DNA of 64,000 bases from positions 29,583,925 through 29,647,924 of the forward strand of contig NC_089725.1 of NCBI RefSeq assembly GCF_035083965.1, read 5' to 3'. Shown here in pieces: positions 1 through 13,100 of the stretch. Position numbers and translations under genes: made by a program. Position 1 is the stretch's first letter. Every line of letters begins with the position of its first letter. This stretch comes from Branchiostoma lanceolatum. Its lineage: Eukaryota; Chordata; Leptocardii; Amphioxiformes; Branchiostomatidae. Under the pieces are notes generated by a model. That model saw only the letters and a program-made list of their open reading frames with translations, had not been told where the DNA came from and did no database searches.

Positions 1-1560
1 GGTAATAAGATACGCCCAAAAATAGTTATCCAAGCAACTGGATACAACGTTGAAACAGTCAGACGTTTTAGACAGCATCCGCTATCTTTGATGACAAGAA
101 AAGAACTGGGAGAACCAGGTTTTATTTTTTCGCTATTTTATTTGTAACGTTCTAATCGATGAAATTCGTTGAGCGGCTTGTCAAATCTTTTCTTGCCCCC
201 CTCTCACTGAAACTGCGACACGTTGGCGACCTCGCTGCGTCCTAAATTGGATTTGTTTATCCTTGACTTTATAATGGGAATATCATGCAAAACGTACAAG
301 TGTGACTAAAAAGACAACAAAACGCACAAAGCGTAAAAAGATTCGTTTTTTATCGATGAAATTCGTTGAGCGCGCTGTCAAATCGCTCGGTCGCAGCGAG
401 GTCGCCAACGTGCCCCATGAGATAGGGCTATACCTATGAAACCTCGACTCTTCTTCACTCGACGGCTAGCTATTGCTAAGCGACCCAAACTGAACTGATT
501 GTGTACGCTTAGATGGATGGGATTATTCAAGTGATGATTTTACCTCGAGGCAAGTTATTCCGTTGCCAAGCACCATACATGCCGCATTTTCTTTTGAATT
601 TTAAACAGCCAAGGCATTAATGAACAAGATTATAAAATGTCCTTGTTAGTTTGATATTTGATAACAGCTAGATCTGGTGCTTGTGTGGGAAACTCGCGGT
701 AACGTTAATTAAGAGGAAAAAACGCCTCCAGCTCTGTTTGACTGATGCACAGGCCCGTCAAGTAGATGTAGGAGTCACAAAATTCTATTCTGTACATTTA
801 TATATATGTATATGCATATCACATATTACAAAAATGTACTAGTTTAGTAATGCTTAATCAATCCCTCTGAGAAACAATCAACACATCTGACTGAAGAATG
901 CGATTTCAAATCAAACCGTTCTATTCAAAACCAGCTCAAGCTATTTATCCCATTTTTTTATTCCAAAAAAGTATTTCAATCGAAAACAGTGATAACTACT
1001 TTTACACGTGATAACGTCTGTCACAAATGTATCCCATTATTTCACTAGTAAGAGAATTTGTGAAGCCTTTACTAGTAAATTGATGGGATAACAATATCAA
1101 ATAAGAGTTATCTCAACATTTCAAAACTATCCCGTTTTCTAACAGGAATTATTTCAAGAACTAAATAAAAGGAATAAATAATCAAGTCTTCAAAACCATT
1201 TACTACATGAGATTTGTATGTCCGCGTGCGTGCACGCAAACATTAAGACCCTATCACACATTCTGGCAAGGAGGTTGATTCTGGACTCTCTTAGAAAATC
1301 TTCCCCCGACCACTCCCCAACCAATGTCGGCGCTGGATTGGGAGCAGTTACCGTGCTGCAGTACGCACGTCTGATTTCGTGCAGTTATCAGAGCAGGATA
1401 TGACTTTCCGGTTTTTAAAAATTCATTACCGGCTGGCGCAAGTCAAAGACTGACTAGTAGGTAACCTTGCCGACCAACTCCCGACCACAGATGACCTTGC
1501 TCACGACTACCTCCCAACCATGGTCGACTAAATGTGGCAGTAGTTTCTACCCAACTAACT
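1..1560. other. Left-end non-coding region
   Basis: No gene was seen. 1-95 is a dispersed repeat also found at 24073-24165 and in part at 38497-38580 (AAGCAACTGGATA, CAGTCAGACGTTT, GACAGCATCCGCTATC). ATGAAATTCGTTGAGCG is repeated directly at about 160 and 358, and GTTGGCGACCTCGCTGCG occurs at 220 and inverted at 394. Confidence 0.55.
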
Positions 1561-1566
1561 ACACTG

Positions 1567-1769
1567 TAACCTCCATAGCAGGCTTTACCGGGCTTTTTTT
1601 TGGCCTAATAATACACTTTTGTTCGCAGCCAGCCCGTAATTATAATTTAAAATATATAATATAATCATCAGCCAGACTGTAACCGTTTGGCGCGGTTACG
1701 GGCTGGCTGCAAAAAAGTGCATTATAAGCCCCCCAAAAGGGCCCAGTAGAGCCTGCTACGGAGGCCACT
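1567..1769. mobile_element. Small TIR element (MITE)
   Basis: About 203 bp with inverted arms of about 73 bp (1567-1640 and 1696-1769), sharing GCAGCCAGCCCGTAA at the inner ends and a CCTCC(A/G)TAGCAGGCT segment near the outer ends. Arms are about 80% matched; the short loop is AT-rich. Confidence 0.65.
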
Positions 1770-4700
1770 ACGTAGGCTGTAGCTGTAGGGATAATATCAG
1801 CCAGTGGAGTTCGGCCATCATCAGGTTTAATTTCATTCACCCAAAGTTTTTGCCGAATTCTGCTCTCCAATTTCAATTCCATTTCAACTTTATTACAGGC
1901 ACCTGGCCCATATAATTCAATATACAGAGAAGAAGGACTACGTAAGAATACAATACAATATACCTATGACCTAACTTATACTACCTTTTAAAAACAAGGT
2001 TAACATAGTGTCTCCAGAAGGTACTGTAGTGAAATGACGCCCGGAGGCCACCGTCGGCTTTGTATGACAGGAGCTTGAGGGAGGATGATGAATGAACGCG
2101 TAAAGCCCGCCATGAGTACCCGGCTTCCTCCGGCAGCGCGGCTGGTGCTGACGTTACCATGGTGACAAAACAAACCACGCTGGTACTCCATTACTAAACC
2201 CATCAGCGGGACTCGTGTTTGACTTCAAACACGGCAGGAGAAAGGACGAGAGAGGGGAATAAAAATAACATGGGCACATTAATGTTCCCGAGTCCTGACT
2301 TGTGTGTACACTGCCAAACCACATTCAAGAGCTGCTGAATGGGTACAGTGTGGATTAGGCCACCGTTATAAATTGATAAGTAGACAAATGTTAGATGTGT
2401 TTAGTACACGTCTTTTCTTCCACATGGGTTGTGGTGGATGTGGGTGACTGCTGCACCCCATCAATTTTCGTCAAGCCTGTAAAAGTGACCACCTCTGCCA
2501 ATGTGACAACTTTGTGATGGTCCCTCAGATTGTTTGTTGGGTGCTTTCAACTAGTTTCTCTTGTCATTCACATGTTTTAGTGTGTTGTCAAATATTTTAT
2601 TTTCCATACTGTACAAGTGGCGGCTAGAGTATAAGATGTGTACAACTTGAGTAGGCCGTCACTTTGTCTTCGTCTATTCATTTGTATTATTTGATTCTTC
2701 TTTGAATAAAAGAAAGGGAAAAAGACCTCAATGCAGCAAGGGGTCACGTGAAGGGGGCTTGAAGGTTGATTGCAGCAAACATCAAGAATCCTGTCTATAG
2801 TGACCACCCGTCCACATAGACCAGATTCTATTGGTTCCCTGTGTGGTCTTCTTGGGCAGTGTTGTCAAAAGCAGTTTGGTGCATTTTCAGACCTCACGTG
2901 CTGCAAGAATGTCTTGTATGATGTCACTGGTTACATGATGTCCTCCTAGTCTACACCATGAGTCATCGGATTGTTGAAAAATAGTAGAAATTGGTCAGAA
3001 AGGGTGAATAATTTGCCCGAGCAGTTACCTACCTGGCCATACATGGAGTTACCATTGACAACCAACGGTCAAATGAATTGTTCTGCAATGCAAGCTCAGT
3101 CCCCCCTAAGATGTATTCCTAGTTAAGCTGGATTCTACCCTTTTTATCATGTCGACGGGACGTCTGGAAGACACTACTTTGATGAAATTGCCCAAATAGG
3201 GTGAATAACCTGCCATAGGAGTTGGCCGGTAATACAGTTATATTTCATCAATGCAGGAGTCTGTAAAGAGTTGCAGGTCTTTGATGTCCACCAACGTGTA
3301 ATTTAATGGCCGGGTGATTCGTCTGACAAATTATTCCTACCCTATTTGGTCGATTCTTGTCCTTTATGGCTACATTTGGAACCCAGCGAGTCTGGCAGAG
3401 TCACTGACTTTGGGTGCAAATATAGGTCTGCCTGCCCTTGCCACAGGCCAGTCGCCTGGCATTATCAGATCAGTAAGCATGTGTAATACAGTATATCTAC
3501 TCATTTTCATGGGTACTTACTTTCGTGTAAGGAGGGTGAAGGAGTTTTTTGCACTGCTTTAAGGACGAGGTTGAAACAATTCTATAGTACAGTAGCTTTA
3601 TCCAACGGAAAGGCATATTCGCGGTGACATTATTTTGCGGTCACCGCGAAATAAAAACCAACGTGAACATTTCCAAATTTAAAGTACCCCTGTCACAGTG
3701 TGCCGTGTGGAAAAATCGATCGGTCCACGAATCTGCGAGTTCTAAATGTCATGACACAGTAATCCGGTGTTTTTCTGGATCATCGCACAATTTTTAGAGA
3801 TCAGACGATGCTCGCAGGGCCGCGAGCTCTGTCAATGTGACAGGGTAAATTTTTAGATTAAAAAAAAAGACATGCTCGGCTCTCTGCCGATTTTGAAATT
3901 CGGTGACCTTCTGGAGAACAACAAATACGGTCGAAGCTCGTCGACTGTGTGACATGGGCTTGCAGATGAGCAAACATTTGCACGGAGCGTATTTCCTGTG
4001 TTGCCATCTACACCTGCTGCTTATTCTCTCCACTCTTTAGCCTTCATGCTGCGGGTGACACAAATATGCCATCTCCAAAATGTCAGCCAACAAAAATACG
4101 CATGTGCGGCTTGTCAAAACAAGTCTTTGTAAAGCTCTTGTAGCTGTTGGCGTTTTGTACACTCATGTCATCTGGATAAAGAGACATTCTCGGGTCACGA
4201 AAGGGCATCTTATATCCAGTGATTAATGACTGGAGTACTTTTAAAAGGAGACAGTTGCAACTGCCCCAATTTACTGCCAAATCAAATGGGGACTCGACCC
4301 CAGAGGCGAGTGTTCTGGTTCTGCAAATGATGTTTTTCTGAATAAAAATTGTATTACCAACATGACATTGACTTCGGACTGGGCAGCAGTTGCATTATAC
4401 AGCAACAATATTCTGATATAACCCCCTGAGACAATACTCCAATCATAAGTCATTGCCCTAAAAGTTAATTAGTTGTGAAAAATCCCATAGAACTTCAATC
4501 ATAAGTCATTAAAAGCACTGACGTAACTTCGGAACTGGAGATCCAGTGCGGAAAGCACATTCAGCACTGGACACCGAGCGCTGAGAATGGAACCCGTTAC
4601 CGAATCGGTACTTTTGCCTAGGTGCAGGCAAGATGACAGGAGATTTCCAAATGTTCTAATCCCTTATGATTTCTTTGAACTTTTAACTTTAACAGACTAA

Positions 4701-4779
4701 TTTGATTCTCACACATTCAATTAGACCGTGTTTGAGTGATGATGCCGAGTCCTTCATCAGATTAATATGTCTGGTTCTC
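1770..4779. other. Non-coding, no gene recognised
   Basis: Only weak relics were found. 3561-3690 carries GTTGAAACAATTCTATAGTA and TTTGCGGTCACCGCGAAATA, a motif pair seen again at 38851-38985 and related to the CTGTAAATGCA elements. Short ORFs show no recognisable domain. Confidence 0.5.
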
Positions 4780-5320
4780 ATAATTGGAGTGTCATCTTAG
4801 TTCTATATATATGATGTCTTTTACAATGTTGGGGGCAATGAGTTATAATTGTAGTATCATCTTAGTTGTATATATATGAGGTCTTTTAAAATGTTGGGGG
4901 AAATGACTTATAATCAAAGTATCATCTCAGTTCTTTATAATTATATGAGGTCTTTTACAATGTTGGGAGCAATGACTTATGATTGAAGTATCTTCTTAGT
5001 TCTATGGTGTTTGTTTTACAATGTTGGGGGCAATGACTTGTAATTGAAGTTATATTGGCTTTATGGTGCCTTTTGCAATGTTGAGGCCATTGACTTCGCT
5101 CTATGGGGTCTTTCACACTTTTTGAGTGCAATGACTTATTAAGTAAGTGAATGAAGTATCATCTTAGTTCTATGGGATCTTCAACAATGTTGGGGCAATG
5201 ACTTATAATTGAGGTATCATCTTAGTTCTATGGGATCTTTAATAAATTTGAGGACAATGACTTATAATTGAAGTATCGTCTTAGTTATATGGGTCTTTTG
5301 CAATGTTGAGGGCAATGAAC
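4780..5320. repeat. Degenerate minisatellite, unit about 60 bp
   Basis: About nine imperfect units: ATCATCTTAGTTCTAT, then GGTCTTTTACAATGTTGGGG, then GCAATGACTTATAATTGAAG. Drift and indels suggest an old array. Confidence 0.85.
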
Positions 5321-6712
5321 TCTCTATCTCAGCTACAGGCTTTGATGCCTTGTGACTAAGAGAGGCAGGAAACAGTTCTTGTATTCAATAAAATGTTCTG
5401 AAAAGGTGGTGCTCAGAGCTAAGAGTAACAGGTAGTCTACATCACCTCACACTTCATTGGTGACTGTTCTACATTCTACTTGTCTACCCTACTTTTACTG
5501 TAAATACATTTAAGTTTGAGGGAGGTTGATTTTGCTGTTGGGGAAAATGAGGCTTTTGCTGTGTTTATAGTTCACAGTCGGCACACACGGAGTGCATTGC
5601 TGACAGAAGACCTTCACTGTACTGCAGTGTGATGATCCCACAGTCGAGAGGTTACTGAAAAATCTATAAACAAAAAACCCCTGCAAATATTCAAAGAGTG
5701 ACTGTACGCCATTTCCTTGGGTAAAAGTACTTCCACCAGAGCGAAGGAGGTCAAGTGCTCTCTTGATTGTAACAGTGGCACACAGAGTGTCAGGGAGGGT
5801 TGGAATGAATATGTGTGGGATTATGTGCAGTAACATATTAGTGTTAGATTCAGAGTCTAAAGGTCCTGGGTTCAAACCTCAGACAGGCTCTAATGTTGTG
5901 CACGTTGGGAAGGTATCTACATGTAACACGAGTTTCCTCACTTGTCTCAGGTGAAAATGACTATGTACATTGTACATTGTAGTAGGTTCCTTGGATAGTC
6001 AGAGGTCATGTGTTTGAGGAGAGCCACATCCCAAGCACATTAAAGAACCCACCACACAATAAGAATAGAGGTTCATCCTGGTGTGCGCTGTCCATTCTGG
6101 TGAACTCCAAGGCTAGCCCATGATAATAGCTTGTGGCTAGCTGGCCAGTCTTGACTGCATGTTAGTCAAACCAACAAATAAACAAAGGTTGAAATGGTTT
6201 CTCATCTCCTTTGTATTCAAAGTATCATTGCACTATGCTAATAAAACTGACCATAAATACAGTTCTCAAAGGTCAAATGCCCAATATTTCTTTTCTTTTG
6301 TATTAGATGATTTGGTCCATATGAGACAAAACATTTAAAACTGAAGGTAGAGCTTCCACACCTTCAAGGTGTCAAAACAGCACAGTAGCTTTTGAGTGGT
6401 CCTCACATATGACAAACACACTTAAGGTTTGTTTGGAGTTGCTGTAACCCAGTTTTCGTTGGGTACTTAACATTACATTCTGTCCAATGTGTGTTTCTGA
6501 TACATGTTTTTCCATAAAATATTTTCCATAAAAGACAGGACAAGTTGTACTTGGGCTTATTCAGCCCCAGACCATCGACAAAGCCACACTGGCGAAACTA
6601 GTCTGGATGTGGGCTTGAATAAAGTTCTAAATGGGAACTTATGGCTACAGCGTCTTTTCTGAAGATGTGGTGTGAGTGTGTGCGGTTGGCTTGAGGTTGT
6701 CCTTACTATTTG
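5321..6712. other. Non-coding downstream of DTD1
   Basis: Holds a tRNA B-box-like GGTCCTGGGTTCAAACCTC near 5862-5880 and a repeat around 6000-6120 (minus copy of the family also at 25600, 42110 and 54515, with a GTTCTTTAATGTGC core). No DTD1 polyadenylation signal of AATAAA type was found here. Confidence 0.45.
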
Positions 6713-6873
6713 CCTACATATTTTTCCATGGTTATGGATATCTCCCGCATCCCAGTTCATCTATGATGAGTTAAACATTACGTTGATGATTACGAAAATT
6801 CTCAGCCTTTTACTCTGCAACAAGGCGGACCTCATGTCGATGTCTGTGACAACTGTTCTGTCACTTGCTCCAA
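6713..6873 (-). pseudogene. Degenerate tandem duplicate of the DTD1 terminal exon
   Basis: Bases 6713-6873 are a diverged copy of 6890-7051, offset 177-180 bp. On the minus strand the copy still reads LEQVTEQLSQTST then TGA, against MEQVTEQMSQTST then TGA in the real exon. A weak acceptor-like CATCATAG lies 15 bases upstream in the matching phase, but its pyrimidine tract is poor. It is probably a 3'-UTR relic, less likely an alternative last exon. Confidence 0.6.
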
Positions 6874-7011
6874 TATATGTTGGCTCTATGATGCATCTTT
6901 TCCCATAGTTGTGGATATTTCACATATCTCAGCTCATCTATATGACGAGGTAGACATTATGTTAATGACAGCAGAAACTCTTCAGCCCTTTTCTCTACAA
7001 CAAGACAGACG

Positions 7012-7143
7012 TCATGTTGAAGTCTGTGACATCTGTTCGGTCACTTGCTCCATCTTGTCCTCAGTCGGCTCCTCAGCTGCGTTGGCTCCCGCTTTCTTGT
7101 CCCACTTCTGTTGCCGGGCGACCTTGGCCTTCTCCTGCTTGTT
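7012..7143 (-). CDS. DTD1: DTD1 coding exon 6 (C-terminal tail)
   Basis: 132 nt including TGA. It encodes a charged tail starting NKQEKAKVARQQKWDKKAG and ending MEQVTEQMSQTST. The acceptor is CCCTTTGCTGCAG. DTD1 tails are poorly conserved, so the call rests on matching phase, the EKQQ/QEK-type composition and the absence of a competing exon. Its 3' half is tandemly duplicated just downstream (6713-6873). Confidence 0.75.
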   Translation of the reverse strand, partial: NKQEKAKVARQQKWDKKAGANAAEEPTEDKMEQVTEQMSQTST

Positions 7144-10100
7144 CTGCAGCAAAGGGTAGAGATAAACAGACACCATACGTTAGCTAGAAGACATGGATAC
7201 AATCAGGGCTTGAAATACTTCTCTCTGTATACCAGCACCCAGTACATGAACCAGTGCAGATAGACATCAGAAACACCTGCACAGCTCCAAATTCACCAGC
7301 ATTAACCTGCCCATGCAGGTGGCATTTCCAGCCCTGCTGATGTAACAAGAAGGATTGAACAATGCCTCCATGCACAGCGACCATTGATCCATTCAGGAAT
7401 CCTTAACCCATCATTCCGTTATGTTAACCTCAACAAACTGGGCTGTTTGAGACTGAATCAGCAGCCTCCGGGCTGCTTTTAAAATGCACAATGTACACAC
7501 TATTCACTTGCGTGCCCCGCGTTGGCAATTTGTGTGTCTTATATAAGAGATAAGGTAGAGTAGGAGTGCAGTTTGTATAAGGGAGATAAGGCTGCTTCTT
7601 GACCACGCTGTGTATTAAGGCTTGACTGCATCTGACGTCTTATGAATCATGTTCAAGTTGAAGCTATTCTCTGTGCCGCCGGCGCCCTTTAGATCCGACA
7701 GGCCTGTCCGATGCGGCTGTTTGAAGTTGTAAAAGGAAAGGGCAAAAGTCCCACTGCATCTTTGAGGCTCCATGGGCAGCGGGTTGTTAATCCATTTAGT
7801 CTACGGTACGGTATCTATAGGAAGGCGGAGCCCATCCCTCTCCTTCATTTGAAGTCATGAAAACGTCTGATAAATGCCTTAAGTTTACACATGAGAATAC
7901 ACATCGCTTCACAGTCATCTGGACTAGCCACCACAAATCATGTAAGGAACAGTCCAGGGAAGAAGAAAGAGGGGCAGGCAACGGAAAAGATGGGAGGATA
8001 ACATCAGGCAATGAACTGGCTTGACACCTGATATATAAGGGAAACATTATAAGAACAGAAAACCGAGAAGAATGGAGAAAGCTGGTTGTCAGATCTTCCG
8101 TCGTGCCTCAATGGTGAAATAGATAGACTGACTTCAATGGATAGATGAGATAAGAAGACAAATCCACAGTATTCAGAGTCTATATGCTACAGAAGGATAC
8201 ATGTATAGTAAATGCAGATATGTTCGCAGTGGTTTTAAAACCGCAAACTTAAGACCACCGCGAACATTTCTGCCTGTGTTTCTGTTGCGCTACTATTGTT
8301 TCAAACGCGAACTTAAAACCACCGCGAACACTCCATTTTCTCCCTCACGCGAAATTAAAACCACACAAACTTAAATGCAGGAAAACAATAACGACCTTAG
8401 ACCTTAGGAACAGTATACACTATCTATTGGAAGGCCGAGCCCATTCCTTCCCTTGAAGTTATGAAAAAAATTGCTGATAGATGCATAAAAATACATTAAC
8501 TTGTCAAGAAACTCAAAGGGTAGAGGTAAGTCCAACAATCGATTGATGTCTGGCTGGCAGTAAACGGGAAATCATTGCCTGTCCTCAAAATCATTCATAA
8601 GGCCTGCGTCATCAGAATATCAGATCAAAGTCAACGGTGCTGTGTCATAATGCGAAGAAACAGAATCATAGACATCAGGAATTTTATTTTACACATAAGA
8701 AGACAAATCCACAGTAACCAGTCTGTATGCAGCAGAAGGGTATTCACGGAAACAGTAACAACATCAGACCTTAGGAACAGTATACATGGTGTATTGGAAG
8801 GCAGAGCCCATTCCTTTCCTTGAAGTTGTGAAAATGCTGATAAATGCATAAGGATACATTTACACGTAAGAAGACAAATCCACAGGAGGGTATTCACGGA
8901 AACAGTAGCGACCTCAGACCATAGAAACAGTACGTTATTTATTGGAAGGCTGAGACCATTCCTTTCCTTGAAGTTGTGAAAATGCTGAAGAATGCATGAG
9001 AATACATTTACGCATACGAGGACAAATCCACAGTAACCAGTCTGTATGCAACTGGAGGGTATTCACGGAAACAGTAACGACATCAGACATTAGGAACAGT
9101 ACATCTTGTATTGGAAGGCCAAGCCCATTCCTTTCCTTGAAGTTGTGAACATGCTGATAAATGCATAAGAATACATTTACTCGTATTACAGAAGACAAAT
9201 CCACAGGAGGGTATTCACGGAAACAGTAACAAAGTCAGACCTTAGGAACAGTACATTATGTATTGGAAGGCCAAGCCCATTCCTGTCCTTGAAGTTGTGA
9301 AGATGCTGATAAATGCATAAGAATACATTTAGTTAAATCCACAGTAACCAGTCTGTATGCAATAAGAGGATATTCATGGAAACAGCCACGACCTCCTGAA
9401 GGTCAGCAGGAAGGCTCCGTCAGGACCAGATGTACTGATAAGGACAGCGCAAAGCGATGCAGGACTCGAAACTGCAGGGTTATTATATGCACCCGGTATG
9501 TGCCAGCGGACTAGCCCCCTGCTGCAGTGATTGCACCACAGTGTGGCCCAGGGCTATGAAACGGAGATGTGCACCGCCCTATACACCTTATGGTGTGGGA
9601 GGATATAAAAAAATTATATGTACTGTATATCTTAAAACATGACAACTGTCTTAATCCTTGTGTAATGTGTGAGCATAAGAATGTACATACCATCATAATT
9701 CAGACTTAACAAGTCTGCCGAGTGGTTCAGTTGAAACACAAAATGCTGGAACAAATTTCTCGATTTTCTACCAACTGCTCGGTAAAATAGAGTGGATGGC
9801 ATCTCTGCCTACGTTCAGGCCGTCCCAGGCCAGACGAGGCCGTCATTTGACGGGAGGACGCTCCTCTGGCAGAAACGCCAGCTCAGAATTAAAGTGCACA
9901 GCTCCAGTTTGTGCACATGCACCCAGCATTTCGAGCCCTGAGATGTGTTTTGTATGCAGTCTGGGCACTCAACTGAGACCCCTTCCACATTCACAACATT
10001 CAAATGGGATTTTCCACAGAGTCGATTTAAAACCGATTTATCATCCAGACAGATGCATTCACACCGGTTTTAGGAAAGCTCCTTAGTCCCAACTCAAACC

Positions 10101-13100
10101 TGATATGTGGATGAAGGTTAGACATCCAGGTAGAATGTTACAACATACAAAATGAATCAAGCAACTGTACAAGTTGTAAATCGTTTATATGCTTGTACTT
10201 TGTTATCTTGTACTTTAAGTTAAGTTAAAATCCTCCCACACCATTATTGATGTATAGGGCGTTTCATAGCCCCGGGCCACACTGTGGTGCAATCACTGTA
10301 GCAGGGGGCTAGTCCACTGGCAGTGAAGTGTGTTTAAGTTCCATACTGTTTCAGAAGTATGTACCATTTTTATAGAGTCTTTGGTATGACTCAATGCACC
10401 TCTTGTCCAGAGGTGTCCTACCTGGGGCTTGAACCCCAGTCCTTCTGGTCCAAGTAATTTGAACCAGATGTGGTGAGAGGCAGAAGGCGCAGACCACTAC
10501 ACCACAGGGACACCCCATGCTTGTACTTTACTTCAGGACAAACGGCTCCAATAACTCAGCTGTGTACCCTAAGAGCTGCCTCTGTGAACAGGCAGCATCG
10601 GTAATCCCCGAGGATTGCTTTGATGACACCGATTTTTACATGGTGGTCTTAGGGCAGTGGCAGATTTATCAGAGTGGATGTCACTTGCAACTCTTCAAAA
10701 GGTGACCTCTGTGGGGGTACACCTGTTCCGCCATGCCTTCCAGTTTTGGAGAAGTGCAATTAATAAATAAATAGATGAATAAACTTTAAGTGGATAATGG
10801 ATAAGAGCTTATTTACCATTTTGTCAGAACAACACACTTCATAGTCAGTTTGTCTGCGAGTTGTTTTGATAAAGATTGAATGGAACTTTGCAAGTGTGGG
10901 CCCGAAAGTGACATGGATCACTCGCCTTCAAAAGAAGAGAAGGAATGATGGATAGTGTTCTCTACCATGTCTCCATCTATCTCTATCTTATACTCTTTCA
11001 TCATGACATTAAGCTGGCGTCATACAGCAGGAAAGTAGCCCGCCCAACAGGTCTGAAAGCTCAACAGGACATTTTCGACAAGAATACGTAAAGACCCATA
11101 CCGGTAAGTATCTAATACCAACTCAGAAAAGGACAGGAACTAGTCATGCCTTTGAGTACCAGAGTTACCAACCTAGGATTGATATGTTCAAAAATTCGTA
11201 TTTTTCGAGGACCATTATAGAATGGAACTCCTCGTCATCAAATACTGTACAACTACAAGCATTCCCATTAGATGGCTTCAAAGAACGCTTGCAATCAGAT
11301 CTGCAAAGATTAGGTGTGAATGACTGTGAGATAGGTCGTTCAGTGTAATACAACCAGCTGCTACTGCTCTGCATGCCTGCAAAGCTGGTGTGTTACACCG
11401 AAGGGCGGATATACCGGCTATACAGATACAGATAATATCTATATGTTAATATAGACACTTACAGTTTCCTGAAACCAGCCCAGGGGTGCACCCGGGGGAG
11501 CCACGACCTCAAGTTTTACACCATCCACGCAAGAACCGACACATATAAACACTCTTTCTTTCCCCGTACTATCCCACAGTGGAATACTCCCACTGTTGAT
11601 TCATTCCGTGCCAGGCTGGAGGCCTGCCCGCCTTAGCCTGGGACCTCAACTCCCCCCCTACTTTGCCCCTGAAGGGGTTATTTGGGTGAAACGCAATGTA
11701 GATGCAGATAAGCTGGCATCACACATCAGTGTAATAGCTCAACCGACAGGTCTGCAAGCTCAAAGGGACACCTTTGGCCGGAAGACAGCCAGCGTCCTCT
11801 TGATCACTGTGCGGGTCCTGTCTAATGTGACAGGGCAGATTTTCAGGTGAGAAATATGCTTGACTCTCTGGCAATTCTAAAATTCGGTGACCTTCTTGTG
11901 ATCAAGAAATTTAGCCGAAGGTCGTTGCCGGCGTGAGGCCAGCTTGGCAAAGGTTGGTTTGTCGTGCAGGACTGTGGTAATGTAAGGAGCTTGGATCCAT
12001 GGGCAGCAGGTAGCCTCCACCAGGTCTTCCTACGGGGGTACGGACTGTAAAATTCGGCAAAAAAAGGAATAATTGGCCAGGAGAGTCAGTCCACAGTAAG
12101 GTTAACATTCCCCCTCCGGTCAACTCCTTCGATAGCCAACTCCCATGGCAAATTATTCTCCCCATTAGCCAGCATAGTTAGTCTGGTAGAGACTAGGCAG
12201 CAGTCACAAACCACACTTGTAATTGAATTTAAAAAAAACAACACTTTATCTATTTATTTATTTACTTAACTGTCTAAGTCTTGACATTACAGTACTTATC
12301 TCACATTAAAGAAGTCTCTACCAAACCTCTCCATCAATTCGAAAAATGTTGTAGAAATCGGCAAAAATAAGAGGGACTGAACTGGCCTTTAAGAAGAATT
12401 CAATTTGGCTCTATGGCTGGCTGGCTCCAGGGCTGAAGTCACGAATCACACTTGTTACCGTATTACAGTACTTATCTCACATCAAAGGTGGCAGAAAATT
12501 TGTCACCATTATGACTGTACTCAGTATCAAATTAAATCAAGCGGGACACTATCTTTTTACAAACAAACCCAAAATTGAGATGAAGTAAAATCAAGAACAA
12601 AATCCGTTATCTGATGATATTTCCTCTAATAGTATTCAGGCTAATAGTCCTAGCTATATGCAAAATTACATTAACTTGTTTGCTTCATAGATTCTACAAA
12701 TTCTATTTCTTGGATTTGTGCAGGAAAAATAACGGAGACTGGTAAAATGAAACCTACCTCCTGTGACAAACCCAAGTGCTACAGCCACACAAAGTCAACA
12801 TGACTGGCTCGTTATCGTTTGAAAATAATCTTTAAATGAAATGCATTGATAAACCTAAAAACTATATCAACTGGGAAGACAATGGCTTAAAAAGTTCTTC
12901 AACTGTTATGGCCAAAATACAAGCATTTTCGGGTGGTAACTAGTACACCTGATTCTTTTCTCAAATCAGTGAAAAAATGGGTTTTGAAAAACATTGGTCT
13001 GTACAAAGACCTCCAAACCACAGTAAAGAAAATAGAACTGAAGTGGTTCGGCCATATGTCACGTTCATTGGGACTGCCAAAACTAGCATGCAAGGAACCG

